Positions 17,689 to 26,283 of a DNA stretch of 64,000 nucleotides are shown here, one piece after another. Origin of the DNA: Nitrosopumilus piranensis (GTDB lineage Archaea; Thermoproteota; Nitrososphaeria; Nitrososphaerales; Nitrosopumilaceae); contig NZ_CP010868.1 of NCBI RefSeq assembly GCF_000875775.1, positions 248,001 to 312,000 of the forward strand, given 5' to 3'. Under the pieces are notes generated by a model. The model ran no database searches. It saw only the letters and a list, made by a program, of their open reading frames with translations, and was not told where the DNA came from. A program made the position numbers and the translations under genes. Within the stretch, counting starts at the first letter, position 1, and the number at the start of each line of letters is the position of its first letter.

Positions 17689-18336
17689 ATGGCTAATTTG
17701 AGTAAAAAGTGGACCAAACCTCCAACTCCTAGCATTGGTGAAAAAATCAATGATGTTGTAAAGCCAAAAGGTGCACTAAAACCAAGAGTTCAAGAAGGAG
17801 TCAAAAAATTACGATTACAAATTCAAAAATTAGATACTATGCTTTCTAGCTTACAAGAGCGCGATGGAAAACTATTTGCAAGAATTGTAGAGGCAACACA
17901 AAAACATGATACTCAGACAAGCAAAGTTTTAGGAAATGAGCTTGCAGAAATTAGAAAAGTTATCAAAATTATGAGCGGTGCAAGAATTGCATTAGAGCAA
18001 ATTGAATTAAGATTAACAACATTTAGTGATCTTGGAGATACTGTAGTTGCTATCATGCCAACTATGGGTCTAATGAAGAATCTCAAATCCTCACTTGGAA
18101 AAGTAATGCCAGGTGCAGAGGCTGAAATTGGTCAGATGGCTGAAATGCTAGGCGGATTTATGACTGAGAGTTTCTCAGGTGATGCTGCCTTTGGAATGGA
18201 TGAGACCACAAACGCTGAATCTGAAAATATTCTCAAAGAAGCTGCAGCAGTAGCAGAAAGTTCTGCAGGACAAATGTTCCCATCAGTTCCATCTGATGCA
18301 AGTACATCCACTGCTACAACCTCTAAATTTTACTAG
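17689..18336 (+). CDS. cdvB: CdvB, ESCRT-III-like cell division protein (paralogue 1)
   Basis: A 215-residue Snf7-family protein. Its helical core from about 30 to 175 (basic at the start, acidic later, for example RLRLQIQKLDTMLSSLQERD) is typical of ESCRT-III. It polymerises at the membrane during thaumarchaeal cell division. The C-terminus contains FPSVPS before a Ser/Thr-rich tail, also present in the second copy at 42313. No C-terminal winged helix is visible, unlike Sulfolobus CdvB. Confidence 0.9.
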   Translation: MANLSKKWTKPPTPSIGEKINDVVKPKGALKPRVQEGVKKLRLQIQKLDTMLSSLQERDGKLFARIVEATQKHDTQTSKVLGNELAEIRKVIKIMSGARIALEQIELRLTTFSDLGDTVVAIMPTMGLMKNLKSSLGKVMPGAEAEIGQMAEMLGGFMTESFSGDAAFGMDETTNAESENILKEAAAVAESSAGQMFPSVPSDASTSTATTSKFY

Positions 18337-18438
18337 AAATTAATTTTTGAAAAAAACTGTTTGATATGTTATAATACTTACTACTGATCACATTCTTTTT
18401 CTTATATTCAATTTTACTATCTCTATCTCTAGAGAGGC

Positions 18439-18659
18439 ATGGGAATAAAAAAACTCTATTTCGTTTGACAAGAAAATAATTTTTATATTTGCATTTACAG
18501 TATTTGTTATCGGAGTATCTTCAAATTCTTTTGCATATGCAGAAGAGATTGGATTAGATTGAAGAGGAGAAAGCTCAAAGAGAAGCTGAAAAAGCTCAGA
18601 AGGAATCTGATAAATTATCTAAATTAGAATCAAAGTGTTGTGGGTCAAAATCCAAATGA
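18439..18659 (+). pseudogene. Remnant of a small secreted coiled-coil protein
   Basis: Three frames stitched together give a plausible small secreted protein. ATG 18439 reads MGIKKLYFV then TGA. A second frame (18458-18562) reads DKKIIFIFAFTVFVIGVSS, a signal peptide, then FAYAEEIGLD and a stop. A third frame from 18561 reads EEEKAQREAEKAQKES, a charged helix, to TGA at 18657. Two indels would restore it. It fills most of the 358-base gap between cdvB and the next gene. Confidence 0.5.
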
Positions 18660-18694
18660 TCTGAATTAGAAAATTTTTTAAAATTTTAATAAAA

Positions 18695-19165
18695 CTATTC
18701 TGCTGACTCTCGAGATTCTTTTATCTTTCTTACTCGGCTACCTTCATCATCAATAACTCTGTCAACACCTGATAACTTCTCTCGTAAATTGTTGATTATG
18801 GAGCCTACTTCATCTGCTTCAGATTCTACTTGCTTTCTTTTTTCAGCAAGTTGTGAAATTCCTCTGTTTTCTTCTTCAATATATTCACTGACCTTTTGTA
18901 ATTTCTCTTTGAGATTCTTGATATCTACTGATTCTTCCTCAATATCTTTCTCAAGCATAGTTCGTTTATCTTTGAGATTTTTAATCATTAAACCGACATA
19001 ATCAATTGCTTCTTCAAGCTGGGCACGTTTTCCCATCAATTCTCCAATTCCAATCTGACTTGAAGTCTCAGTAACAGTAGATTCTGGAGCCTCTTCTGTA
19101 GTATTTTCTTCAGGTCTTTCTTCTACCATCTCTCCACCCTCTTCTTTCTTGAATTTATCAAACAT
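18695..19165 (-). CDS. Acidic coiled-coil protein
   Basis: A 156-residue protein with an acidic N-terminus (about 1-40) and a long coiled coil (about 45-150). The pattern repeats: LMGKRAQLEEAIDYVG, LREKLSGVDRVIDDEG and similar heptads. No signal peptide. It may be a structural or division-associated factor; neighbouring CdvB is suggestive only. Confidence 0.6.
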   Translation of the reverse strand: MFDKFKKEEGGEMVEERPEENTTEEAPESTVTETSSQIGIGELMGKRAQLEEAIDYVGLMIKNLKDKRTMLEKDIEEESVDIKNLKEKLQKVSEYIEEENRGISQLAEKRKQVESEADEVGSIINNLREKLSGVDRVIDDEGSRVRKIKESRESAE

Positions 19166-19264
19166 TTTATGATTTACTTTTCAAAATGAGAATAAAAAGT
19201 TACTATGGATCTCAAAGCTGACAAGGTGAATGATTTTTACTCAAAAAAAGGAAAATTTGGTGAA

Positions 19265-19906
19265 TTATCTCACCGAAATTGTGTTTTTGAACTCTTGGTT
19301 AAAATCAACTGATTTTCCAAAATTGGTAGCACCAATCTGAAGAAATCTGATATTTTGACCCATCTCAGGATTTGCTGCAGAATTAAAGAAAACTTCAAAG
19401 ATATTCTCGTTTTCTGAAACTTTTCCAGAAAATACGACTTTGTAGTTGAGATCCTCATCTGAGGTAGTTCCATGCATGACTGCATGAGAACCATTGGATT
19501 TTCCACTTAATTCTAGGTCAAACTCTTTTTCTTCAAGACTTAGGATTCCATTAGTTGAAATCTCCCACAAGTCTTGCCCGACCTTAATTGCCTTTCCATC
19601 AAAGAGAGTAATTCCTGCATTATACGTCTTGTAATTGACATATGCCCATTCTGATGATTCAGTAGATAGCATTCTCTGCATATCGTCTTTTGAAGTATCA
19701 TCTGGCAAGACATAGCGCTGAACAAGGAGTTTTCCATCAACCACTTTTTCAGTTAGAATTACTTCTAGTCCGTCTTTTTTGGAACTTGCTTTTGGCTCAT
19801 AAACTCCAGTACTATCTGCAAACGAATAGGTTACAGTTATTGGGGATGCCCCAAGCATCAAAAGAACAGCAATAACACCAATAGTTCTATTTTGGGGTTT
19901 TACCAT
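19265..19906 (-). CDS. Secreted protein, function unknown
   Basis: A 213-residue protein with a signal peptide (about 1-30, with a basic start and IGVIAVLLMLGASPITVTYS). The mature part is beta-rich and polar (LFDGKAIKVGQDLWEIS, FDLELSGKSNG), compatible with a surface or periplasmic binding protein. No motif recognised. It faces the regulator gene at 20213 across a 306-base gap. Confidence 0.6.
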   Translation of the reverse strand: MVKPQNRTIGVIAVLLMLGASPITVTYSFADSTGVYEPKASSKKDGLEVILTEKVVDGKLLVQRYVLPDDTSKDDMQRMLSTESSEWAYVNYKTYNAGITLFDGKAIKVGQDLWEISTNGILSLEEKEFDLELSGKSNGSHAVMHGTTSDEDLNYKVVFSGKVSENENIFEVFFNSAANPEMGQNIRFLQIGATNFGKSVDFNQEFKNTISVR

Positions 19907-20212
19907 AAGAAGTACACATCAAATTGATAGATTAGGAACGAACAGGAAACATTCTGTTCTTTATATACCAAATTCCTTGAAAATCTTGTAAATTAAGACA
20001 TTTTTCTCCAATTTTTCAAAAAACCAAACTTTTACAAGAAAATGACAATTTTTCAAACAAAAAAATACACACAAAATTTCTAGGAATTTTCTTTCCCGCA
20101 ACGATTTTGTCAAAAATTAGCCATTTTTCCAAGTCAAATCGGCGTTCCGCTTTGCGTTCCGCTATGGTGTTTCAAAATGTTCCTCAATAACTAATTAATT
20201 GTATACTATACC
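19907..20212. other. Intergenic region, 306 bases, with a tandem repeat
   Basis: This divergent gap between a secreted-protein gene and the regulator at 20213 has no ORF of note. The left part is A/T-rich. Its only distinctive content is the GC-rich repeat at 20142-20163 and a TATA-like stretch at about 20186-20207 just before ATG 20213. Confidence 0.5.
20142..20163. repeat. Tandem 10-bp repeat, candidate operator
   Basis: GCGTTCCGCT occurs at 20142-20151 and 20154-20163, 2 bases apart, giving a 12-base period. The motif is GC-rich in an AT-rich gap and lies about 50 bases before ATG 20213. A binding site for the adjacent winged-helix protein is plausible. Confidence 0.45.
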
Positions 20213-20500
20213 ATGTCAAAACAACAATACAGGTCCGAAATGGGCATCATGGGTGATATCCTAAACGTTACTGCTGATGGCGGTCGTGATGGAATCATTG
20301 TATCTGCAATATCTCGCAAAGCCAACCTATCTCACTATGCAGTACTAGATAAGTGTGAGAAACTGGTAGAAGCAGGCTTAGTCGAGTCTGTCAAAAACGA
20401 CAGAAATAGAGTCTTTCAAATCACTGAAAAAGGACTTCAGTTTTTCCAGGAGTTCAAGAGATTTCAGGGACTTGTGGAGAGCATGAACCTAAGGTATTAG
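20213..20500 (+). CDS. Winged-helix DNA-binding regulator
   Basis: A 95-residue protein with a winged helix from about 15 to 85: VSAISRKANLSHYAVLDKCEKL is the recognition region, and LVESVKNDRNRVFQITEKG forms the wing. This resembles the archaeal predicted transcriptional regulators with a single wHTH. It is soluble. The membrane-bound regulator begins 3 bases after its stop, so the two are probably cotranscribed. Confidence 0.8.
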   Translation: MSKQQYRSEMGIMGDILNVTADGGRDGIIVSAISRKANLSHYAVLDKCEKLVEAGLVESVKNDRNRVFQITEKGLQFFQEFKRFQGLVESMNLRY

Positions 20501-20503
20501 CCA

Positions 20504-21511
20504 ATGAACCCACAAATCGTACCAATTCATAGGACAGAGTTTCGAGAAGATGGAATGCTTTTTGTAAGGACTGATAGTATCATCGATACAATGGTTAATG
20601 CACCCCTGATCGTTGCAGGACTTCTAGTTGTAGCACTAACGATACCTTTGCAGACCTCATTTGCCACTACTCGAACTCTTGACCTAATCATCAATACTGA
20701 TGGTTCTACTCATATCTCATCTCAAATTGATGTGAATTCTTCAAACTATGAACTTAGTCTTTTTGGTCCCTCAATTGATAATTTCTTTGCAATTGCAGAA
20801 GATGGAACTACATTATCTGGAAATGTAATTGAAGACAAGGCGGTGATTCAAACAAGTGATTATTCCTCTATTACCGTTAACTATGATATTCATGACTTAA
20901 TTTCTAAAGAAGGTAGAGTATGGACATTTTCATTTGATTCTCCTACAAACTACTCTTTACTAATGCCAGAAAATTCCGTTATTGTGGGAATGAATATCTT
21001 GCCTGAAAACATGGAGCAACTAGATTCCCAAATTAAATTAGAAATTCCTACCGGCCCTGCACAAATTGACTATATTTTTAGTACACCAGCAGATGTTCCT
21101 GCAACTCCATCTGAATTCTCATTTGATTCTGTTACTATTGGTTTGATAGTTGGTTCAATTGCAGCAGCTGCAATTGCTTCCGTGATTGTAGCAAAAAAGA
21201 GACAATCAAAACCTCAATTACAAACAAATACAATCCAAACTACAAAACCAACAAAACTAGATTCACTAAATCCTGAAACAATTTTCAAACTTAGACCAGA
21301 CATGAGAGAAGACGACAAAGAGATTGTCAAATTTATCTCTGAAAATGATGGCCAAGTCTTTGAAAGTGATCTAAGAAAAAAGTTCCTTCAACCAAGAACC
21401 ACAATGTGGAGAGCAGTGAAAAGACTAGAAAGACTAGGCGTAGTTGAAATTTACAAAAAAGATCTTCTAAATATGGTCAAATTACGAAACGATTTGGAGG
21501 AAGAGAATTGA
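20504..21511 (+). CDS. Membrane-anchored winged-helix transcriptional regulator
   Basis: 335 residues in three parts. An N-terminal hydrophobic segment at about 30-50 is a signal peptide or anchor. An extracellular beta-rich domain follows (about 55-205). A transmembrane helix (about 210-230) leads to a basic linker and a C-terminal winged helix (about 262-328, FESDLRKKFLQPRTTMWRAV). An outside sensor joined to a cytoplasmic DNA-binding domain suggests a one-component regulator, possibly released by proteolysis. ATG 20591 (residue 30) may be the real start, since the first 29 residues are polar. Confidence 0.75.
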   Translation: MNPQIVPIHRTEFREDGMLFVRTDSIIDTMVNAPLIVAGLLVVALTIPLQTSFATTRTLDLIINTDGSTHISSQIDVNSSNYELSLFGPSIDNFFAIAEDGTTLSGNVIEDKAVIQTSDYSSITVNYDIHDLISKEGRVWTFSFDSPTNYSLLMPENSVIVGMNILPENMEQLDSQIKLEIPTGPAQIDYIFSTPADVPATPSEFSFDSVTIGLIVGSIAAAAIASVIVAKKRQSKPQLQTNTIQTTKPTKLDSLNPETIFKLRPDMREDDKEIVKFISENDGQVFESDLRKKFLQPRTTMWRAVKRLERLGVVEIYKKDLLNMVKLRNDLEEEN

Positions 21512-21858
21512 AGAGTTTAGCATTACTAGCACTATTGGTATTAGTAATAGGTGTCATTTCTACAAACGAAGCATTTGCCGAACCCCTAGATACTGTTAGA
21601 ACATCTGTTTCAAACTACAATGGCGATTCAGCAACTGTAGAGATAACTTGGAATCATGATAGTTCAGCTAAAAACTACAAAATAGGTTGTGTTAGTTGCA
21701 CACCAAATGTTGTCAAATTTACAACCGATGATAGTATAACCATCAATAACGTTACACCATTTCCAAATGGTTCATATGCATTACTCTATGTAATTAGCTA
21801 TGATTCTCAAAACAACATCATTACTGCAAAACAACTCGTAGTTAATATCCGTCAATAA
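21508..21858 (+). CDS. Small secreted beta-sandwich-like protein
   Basis: 116 residues with a signal peptide MKSLALLALLVLVIGVIS (TTG start overlapping the previous stop by 4 bases, TTGA). The mature part looks like one fibronectin type III/Ig-like domain: SATVEITWNHDSSAKNYKIG and a closing strand YVISYDSQNNIITAKQ. One Cys pair (CVSC) may be present for a disulfide or metal. Translationally coupled to the membrane regulator, so it may be its extracellular partner. Confidence 0.65.
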   Translation: MKSLALLALLVLVIGVISTNEAFAEPLDTVRTSVSNYNGDSATVEITWNHDSSAKNYKIGCVSCTPNVVKFTTDDSITINNVTPFPNGSYALLYVISYDSQNNIITAKQLVVNIRQ

Positions 21859-21917
21859 TTTTCAAATCCACAAAAATCATCATAAACTTATTATACATTT
21901 TCCAAACAGGATTGAGC

Positions 21918-22112
21918 ATGGTATCTAAAGCAATTACAGTTGGAGTGGGAATTCCAATGATTGTAGTTGGTGCCTTGATGGCCTTGTTATGGGCTCCAAT
22001 GGAAGGAGATTTCCAAAATCAAATAGAACTTGTTGGAAGTACTATTGGAATTCTAGGAATAGTATTTTTCATCTCTGGATTATTCTACTCAAAAGAACCA
22101 GTAATGCATTAG
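21918..22112 (+). CDS. Small two-helix membrane protein
   Basis: 64-66 residues with two transmembrane segments (about 6-22 and 39-57). ATG 21918 is preferred to TTG 21912. TATTATACA lies about 25 nt upstream, so it probably has its own leaderless promoter. No recognised family. Confidence 0.6.
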   Translation: MVSKAITVGVGIPMIVVGALMALLWAPMEGDFQNQIELVGSTIGILGIVFFISGLFYSKEPVMH

Positions 22113-22153
22113 AAACTCATTGAATAAATAATGAAAAAAATTACTATTATTAC

Positions 22154-22867
22154 TTGAAAGTAAGACTATTTGAGATATTTACGTCAGTTGAAGGTGAAGG
22201 AATTCTTTACGGTACCAAGACACTTTTCATAAGACTTGCAGGATGCCCCTTTACTTGTTTTTATTGTGATACCAAGGAATCTCTTCCACTTGACTCTGGA
22301 ACAGAATATTCCATTGAAGAAGCAAATCAACTAATTGACTCTAATTTGAAAAATCAAACATACAAAGTAAATTTCACAGGTGGTGATCCACTCATTCAAC
22401 ATCAAGCAGTAGCATTTCTTGCAAAGCATATTCAAGACAAAAAAATACCTACCTATCTTGAATCCTCATGCTTTGATATTGATAGATTCAATCACGTTTT
22501 GCCATTTATTGACATTATAAAGATTGAATTCAAAACAAAAGACTCAGACTTTGTCGACTCGCAACATTATGAAAAATTAATTGGACATACTATGAAATGT
22601 CTAAAATCCTCTGTAGATGCAAAAAAAACAACTTACATCAAAATAGTTGTAAGCTCCAAAACTAAACCTGATGATTTTCAAGAACTAGTAAATCAAATCT
22701 TTGATATAATATCAAAAGACGACATTGATGGATTTATTATTCAACCAACATATGGTGTTGCAGAGCCAACCCTTGATCTCTTACTGAGTTTGTATGATAT
22801 TGTTTATCCACATTACATTGATGTCAAGGTTGTTCCTCAATTGCATAAATTTATTGGGGCACCATAG
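22154..22867 (+). CDS. queE: 7-carboxy-7-deazaguanine synthase, radical SAM enzyme
   Basis: At 237 residues, QueE converts 6-carboxytetrahydropterin to CDG on the way to preQ0 and archaeosine. The N-terminus carries SVEGEG and the cluster motif C-x3-C-x2-C (CPFTCFYC, about residue 31). FTGGDPL near 75 is another conserved motif. TTG start. FolE follows on the same strand and QueC lies nearby, supporting the assignment. Confidence 0.9.
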   Translation: MKVRLFEIFTSVEGEGILYGTKTLFIRLAGCPFTCFYCDTKESLPLDSGTEYSIEEANQLIDSNLKNQTYKVNFTGGDPLIQHQAVAFLAKHIQDKKIPTYLESSCFDIDRFNHVLPFIDIIKIEFKTKDSDFVDSQHYEKLIGHTMKCLKSSVDAKKTTYIKIVVSSKTKPDDFQELVNQIFDIISKDDIDGFIIQPTYGVAEPTLDLLLSLYDIVYPHYIDVKVVPQLHKFIGAP

Positions 22868-22930
22868 TTATCACCTGCCTGAAAATCAGATTAGGTTCAA
22901 ATACTAGGAAAAGCGTCTGAAATCATCAAA

Positions 22931-23488
22931 ATGGATAAAGAACGCGTAAAGAAACTTGTCAGAGAATTAATCATTGAAGTTGGAGAAGACCCAACCCGTG
23001 AAGGTTTACGTGAAACCCCTGAAAGAATTGCAAACATGTACAAAGAAATTTTTTTGGGATATGACTCTGATTCAGAACTAACCGTACAATTCTCAGAAGA
23101 CTCTGATGTAGTTGTTGCACGCGATATCCAATTTTATTCAATGTGTGAGCATCATATGCTTCCATTCTTTGGAAAAATTCACATTGCATATTCCCCAAAT
23201 GGAAGGGTTTTTGGAATTTCAAAATTAGTAAGATTAGTAGAAAAATATGCAAAAAGACTCCAAATCCAAGAACGATTAACAAAAAATATTGCAGATGAAC
23301 TCTATTCTCAGGGAGTAAAAGGAGTAGTGGTTTTAGCTGATGCAGAGCACCTCTGTATGAAAATGCGCGGTGTTAGAAATGATGCAACACTTTCCTCATC
23401 AGCATTTAGAGGAATTTATGAAAATAAAGAGGAAAAAGAAGGTATTATGACTATGATTAGAAAACGTGCCTCTGATTCTTCCTTCTGA
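22931..23488 (+). CDS. folE: GTP cyclohydrolase I
   Basis: 185 residues of the FolE type. CEHHMLPFFGKIHIAY (zinc and substrate residues), SKLVRLVEKYAKRLQIQE and MRGVRN are all present. It makes dihydroneopterin triphosphate from GTP, here probably for preQ0, since queE and queC lie beside it. Most archaea use a different cyclohydrolase (MptA/FolE2), so the bacterial-type FolE is worth noting. Confidence 0.9.
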   Translation: MDKERVKKLVRELIIEVGEDPTREGLRETPERIANMYKEIFLGYDSDSELTVQFSEDSDVVVARDIQFYSMCEHHMLPFFGKIHIAYSPNGRVFGISKLVRLVEKYAKRLQIQERLTKNIADELYSQGVKGVVVLADAEHLCMKMRGVRNDATLSSSAFRGIYENKEEKEGIMTMIRKRASDSSF

Positions 23489-23528
23489 TATCTGAAAAAT
23501 TAAATAGCGATTCTATTTCAAAAAAATT

Positions 23529-23783
23529 ATGGATGATGGAAGAAAGATTGCTCACATTCCAAAAGAATCTTGGCCAAGCTTTACTTGGTATGCAATTGAA
23601 TTTGCAATAGTTCTTGCAATCTGTATGCTTGTAGCAAGAGAAGTTGTTGGAACTCTCACAGAACTTTCACCTGAAATTCAAAACTATATCTGGTGGGGAA
23701 TTACTGGACTGATCTTCTTAGCCTGGTATATTGGAATAAGAGGATTCATTCTAAAAAAGAAGATTCTTAGAAATAGATACTGA
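23529..23783 (+). CDS. Small two-helix membrane protein
   Basis: 84 residues: a hydrophilic start (about 1-15), two transmembrane helices (about 22-42 and 53-72) and a strongly basic end KKKILRNRY. It may be a small transport or anchoring subunit. Same direction as folE, 40 bases downstream, and facing queC tail to tail. Confidence 0.6.
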   Translation: MDDGRKIAHIPKESWPSFTWYAIEFAIVLAICMLVAREVVGTLTELSPEIQNYIWWGITGLIFLAWYIGIRGFILKKKILRNRY

Positions 23784-23786
23784 AAA

Positions 23787-24461
23787 TTATTTTAGATATT
23801 TTGTTTTGTCTATAATGCCTGCTTTTTCAAATGCAGCTTTTCTGTTATTACATGATTCGCAAACTCCACAATGAAGTTTCTTATTTGAATAACAACTCCA
23901 AGTTTTAAAGATAGAATTACCCAACAATTTTTCTCCTTCCTTTAACAAATCACTTTTTGATAATCCTTGTTTGTATGGGGACCAAATCTCTATCTTTTTT
24001 CTTAATTTTGAATTAATTCCATCTATCTCACCTTGATTAAATGCAGATTCCAATTTCTTTGCAAAAGTTGGCCTACAATCAGGATAATGTTTGTCTCCAG
24101 TATGGGCACCATATACTACTAGGGATGCATTAAGAGTATATGCCCAGGCTGATGCAACTGAGAGAAACACTGCATTTCTAATTGGAACTACAATGGAGTA
24201 ATCAAACTTGCTTGGAATCTTTCTCTTGGAGCTAGTTAAAACGTTAGAATCACCGTAAAGTTCTTTCATAAAACCAATATCAATAATTTTGTGCTGTTTT
24301 AGTCCCAATTTTTTTGCAAAAGATTTTGCAGCAGAAATTTCCATATTTGCCTTTTGTCCATATGAAAAGGTAATTCCATACAACTCATACTTTGACTTTA
24401 GAAATGATACTGCACAAACAGAGTCAACCCCGCCACTAAAAACAACAACTGATTTTTTCAT
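23787..24461 (-). CDS. queC: 7-cyano-7-deazaguanine synthase
   Basis: A 224-residue PP-loop enzyme that makes preQ0 from CDG and ammonia using ATP. The PP-loop SGGVDSVCAVSFL lies at about residue 9. The C-terminal zinc site is W-S-C..., then CGVCESC (about 196-210). Length and motifs match QueC. Completes, with queE and folE, three steps of the route to archaeosine tRNA. Confidence 0.92.
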   Translation of the reverse strand: MKKSVVVFSGGVDSVCAVSFLKSKYELYGITFSYGQKANMEISAAKSFAKKLGLKQHKIIDIGFMKELYGDSNVLTSSKRKIPSKFDYSIVVPIRNAVFLSVASAWAYTLNASLVVYGAHTGDKHYPDCRPTFAKKLESAFNQGEIDGINSKLRKKIEIWSPYKQGLSKSDLLKEGEKLLGNSIFKTWSCYSNKKLHCGVCESCNNRKAAFEKAGIIDKTKYLK

Positions 24462-24473
24462 AATTCCACCAAA

Positions 24474-25397
24474 TTATTTTCTTTTGTCTGCTGCACCTTT
24501 ACTTGGCTTGCAGATTACTGTCTGACATTTTGTGTTTGCTGCTGCAAATCCCCTTGACATTGCTGAGCTGATCTTTTTCAAATCTGCAGAACTCTTTGAA
24601 AAGGCAATTACAGATGGTCCTGCACCGCTAATTGTAACGCCTAATGCACCTGCTTTTAGGGCATTTTGCTTAACTTTGGAGAATCCTGGAATCATATGTT
24701 TTCTCGCAGGTTCCACTATCACATCTTTAATTGAATTGCCAATCAAATCTGAATCTTTTTTCATAAATCCTACAACAATTGCTGATGCATTTGATAAATT
24801 CAAAACACTGTCAGTTAGTTTAATTTTCTTTGGAATAACTCCTCTTGAAACCTTGGTTTTCTTTTTTGGGACATCAAGTTTTGGAACAGCTACACACATT
24901 CTAAGATTTGTTGGAGGATCTATTCTAATTACTTGTAATGGATCTGTTTTGACAATTACAAATCCGCCTAAAACAGAAGCTGCTACATTATCATAATGCA
25001 CAGAACCTGCACTAGCCTTCTCACCTGATCCTGCAAACTTCACTAGTGAATTTCCATCCAGTTTTAATCCAAACAATTTGTCAAATGCTACTGCAGTAGC
25101 TGCAGCTGAAGCTGCACTACTTCCCATTCCAAATCCTGCCGGAACACCTTTTTTGATTTTTATCTCAACTCCACTTTTTATCTTGAATTTTTTCTTCATA
25201 TTTTTTACAACTAGTCCTGCAGTGTTATTTTGTGGATTTGTTGGAATGTTGTCATCTGTAACTATCCTAATCCCACTTTTGGTTTTAGTTAGAGTTACTA
25301 TGTCGTAAAACGCATCTACTGCCAAACCAAACACATCAAATCCTGGACCTAAATTTGCAGTAGATGAAGGTGCCTTTACTGTAATTTTTGATACCAC
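24474..25397 (-). CDS. thrB: Homoserine kinase (GHMP kinase family)
   Basis: At 307 residues this carries the GHMP ATP motif PAGFGMGSSAASAAA (about 85) and the N-terminal motif SSTANLGPGFDVFG. The C-terminal ISGAGPSVIAF is typical of ThrB. It phosphorylates homoserine for threonine synthesis. It shares a single base with the GPN GTPase stop, so the two are closely coupled. Confidence 0.88.
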   Translation of the reverse strand: MVSKITVKAPSSTANLGPGFDVFGLAVDAFYDIVTLTKTKSGIRIVTDDNIPTNPQNNTAGLVVKNMKKKFKIKSGVEIKIKKGVPAGFGMGSSAASAAATAVAFDKLFGLKLDGNSLVKFAGSGEKASAGSVHYDNVAASVLGGFVIVKTDPLQVIRIDPPTNLRMCVAVPKLDVPKKKTKVSRGVIPKKIKLTDSVLNLSNASAIVVGFMKKDSDLIGNSIKDVIVEPARKHMIPGFSKVKQNALKAGALGVTISGAGPSVIAFSKSSADLKKISSAMSRGFAAANTKCQTVICKPSKGAADKRK

Positions 25398-26155
25398 TAG
25401 TCTTCTACCTCCTCGCCCAAGTTAAGAATTCTGCTAAGGGCTCCTTCAAGATTAACAAACCCATCTCCTGTAACATTTGAAATTGGAATCAATCCTTGTG
25501 CAAACCCACTAAGATTCAAGCCTCTCAAAATATTTGTAGTCAAAGCATAGGTATCACCATCTGCATCTTTTGCAATGGCATTTTCTAATGTACTTAAACT
25601 AGTTGACCATTGCAAAATATTTTTGAGATTTGCTCCAATAAGATCAGTCTTTGTTAATACATTGACTGTAGGTAAATTCAGACGTAATCTAATTGACGTA
25701 GCAAGAAGTGCAATTGAAACAAAATTTACTGGCGTTGTAATTAAAGCACCATCAAAAAGAAAGATATTTGTTTTTTCTTCTGATGTTATGTTGTCTATAA
25801 GGAAACGTCCACTAGAACGATATGCAAATAACTCAATTTGACCTGGTGTGTCAACTATTAGATAATCAGGATTTACTCTGTTTACTTCGTTTTGAATCTC
25901 ATCTATTTTTGATGCGATCAAATCAGCTGCCATGACTAATGCTCCATTAGGACCTAGATCGTATTGTTGCATGATAGATACAATATCTACAAAATCTCTT
26001 ACATCTATATCGCAACTATATGGTAAATTTTCTACTCCGGGATCTAAATTCAAAATGGATGTGAATGCTCCATTCTTTGTGTAGTAATCATATAATTTTG
26101 ATGACAGTAATGATTTTCCAGAACCTGCAGTTCCAGAAACAAAAATAGTTTTCAA
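25397..26155 (-). CDS. GPN-loop GTPase
   Basis: 252 residues. The P-loop VSGTAGSGKSLLSS is at the start and the family-defining GPN motif is in DLGPNGALV near 73. GPN GTPases in eukaryotes assist RNA polymerase II assembly; the archaeal role is less certain. It overlaps thrB by one base and probably shares its transcript. Confidence 0.85.
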   Translation of the reverse strand: MKTIFVSGTAGSGKSLLSSKLYDYYTKNGAFTSILNLDPGVENLPYSCDIDVRDFVDIVSIMQQYDLGPNGALVMAADLIASKIDEIQNEVNRVNPDYLIVDTPGQIELFAYRSSGRFLIDNITSEEKTNIFLFDGALITTPVNFVSIALLATSIRLRLNLPTVNVLTKTDLIGANLKNILQWSTSLSTLENAIAKDADGDTYALTTNILRGLNLSGFAQGLIPISNVTGDGFVNLEGALSRILNLGEEVED

Positions 26156-26283
26156 TTCAGTCTGGTTCTAAATTTGCTCATATTTCAAACTAGCTTGATT
26201 ATGATTATGAAAATATCAAATTAGCACTAAAAATCACAATTAAATTCCGTCTGATCTTTAACTAACAAAATTCTTCATTATTT

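Noticed and set aside
22890-22910. tRNA T-arm-like GGTTCAAATAC
   Set aside because: No acceptor or anticodon stem can be formed around it within tRNA length.
22868-22930. Box C/D sRNA on the minus strand before folE
   Set aside because: TGATGA and CTGA occur 33 bases apart, but no clear terminal stem or internal boxes are present, so chance is likely.
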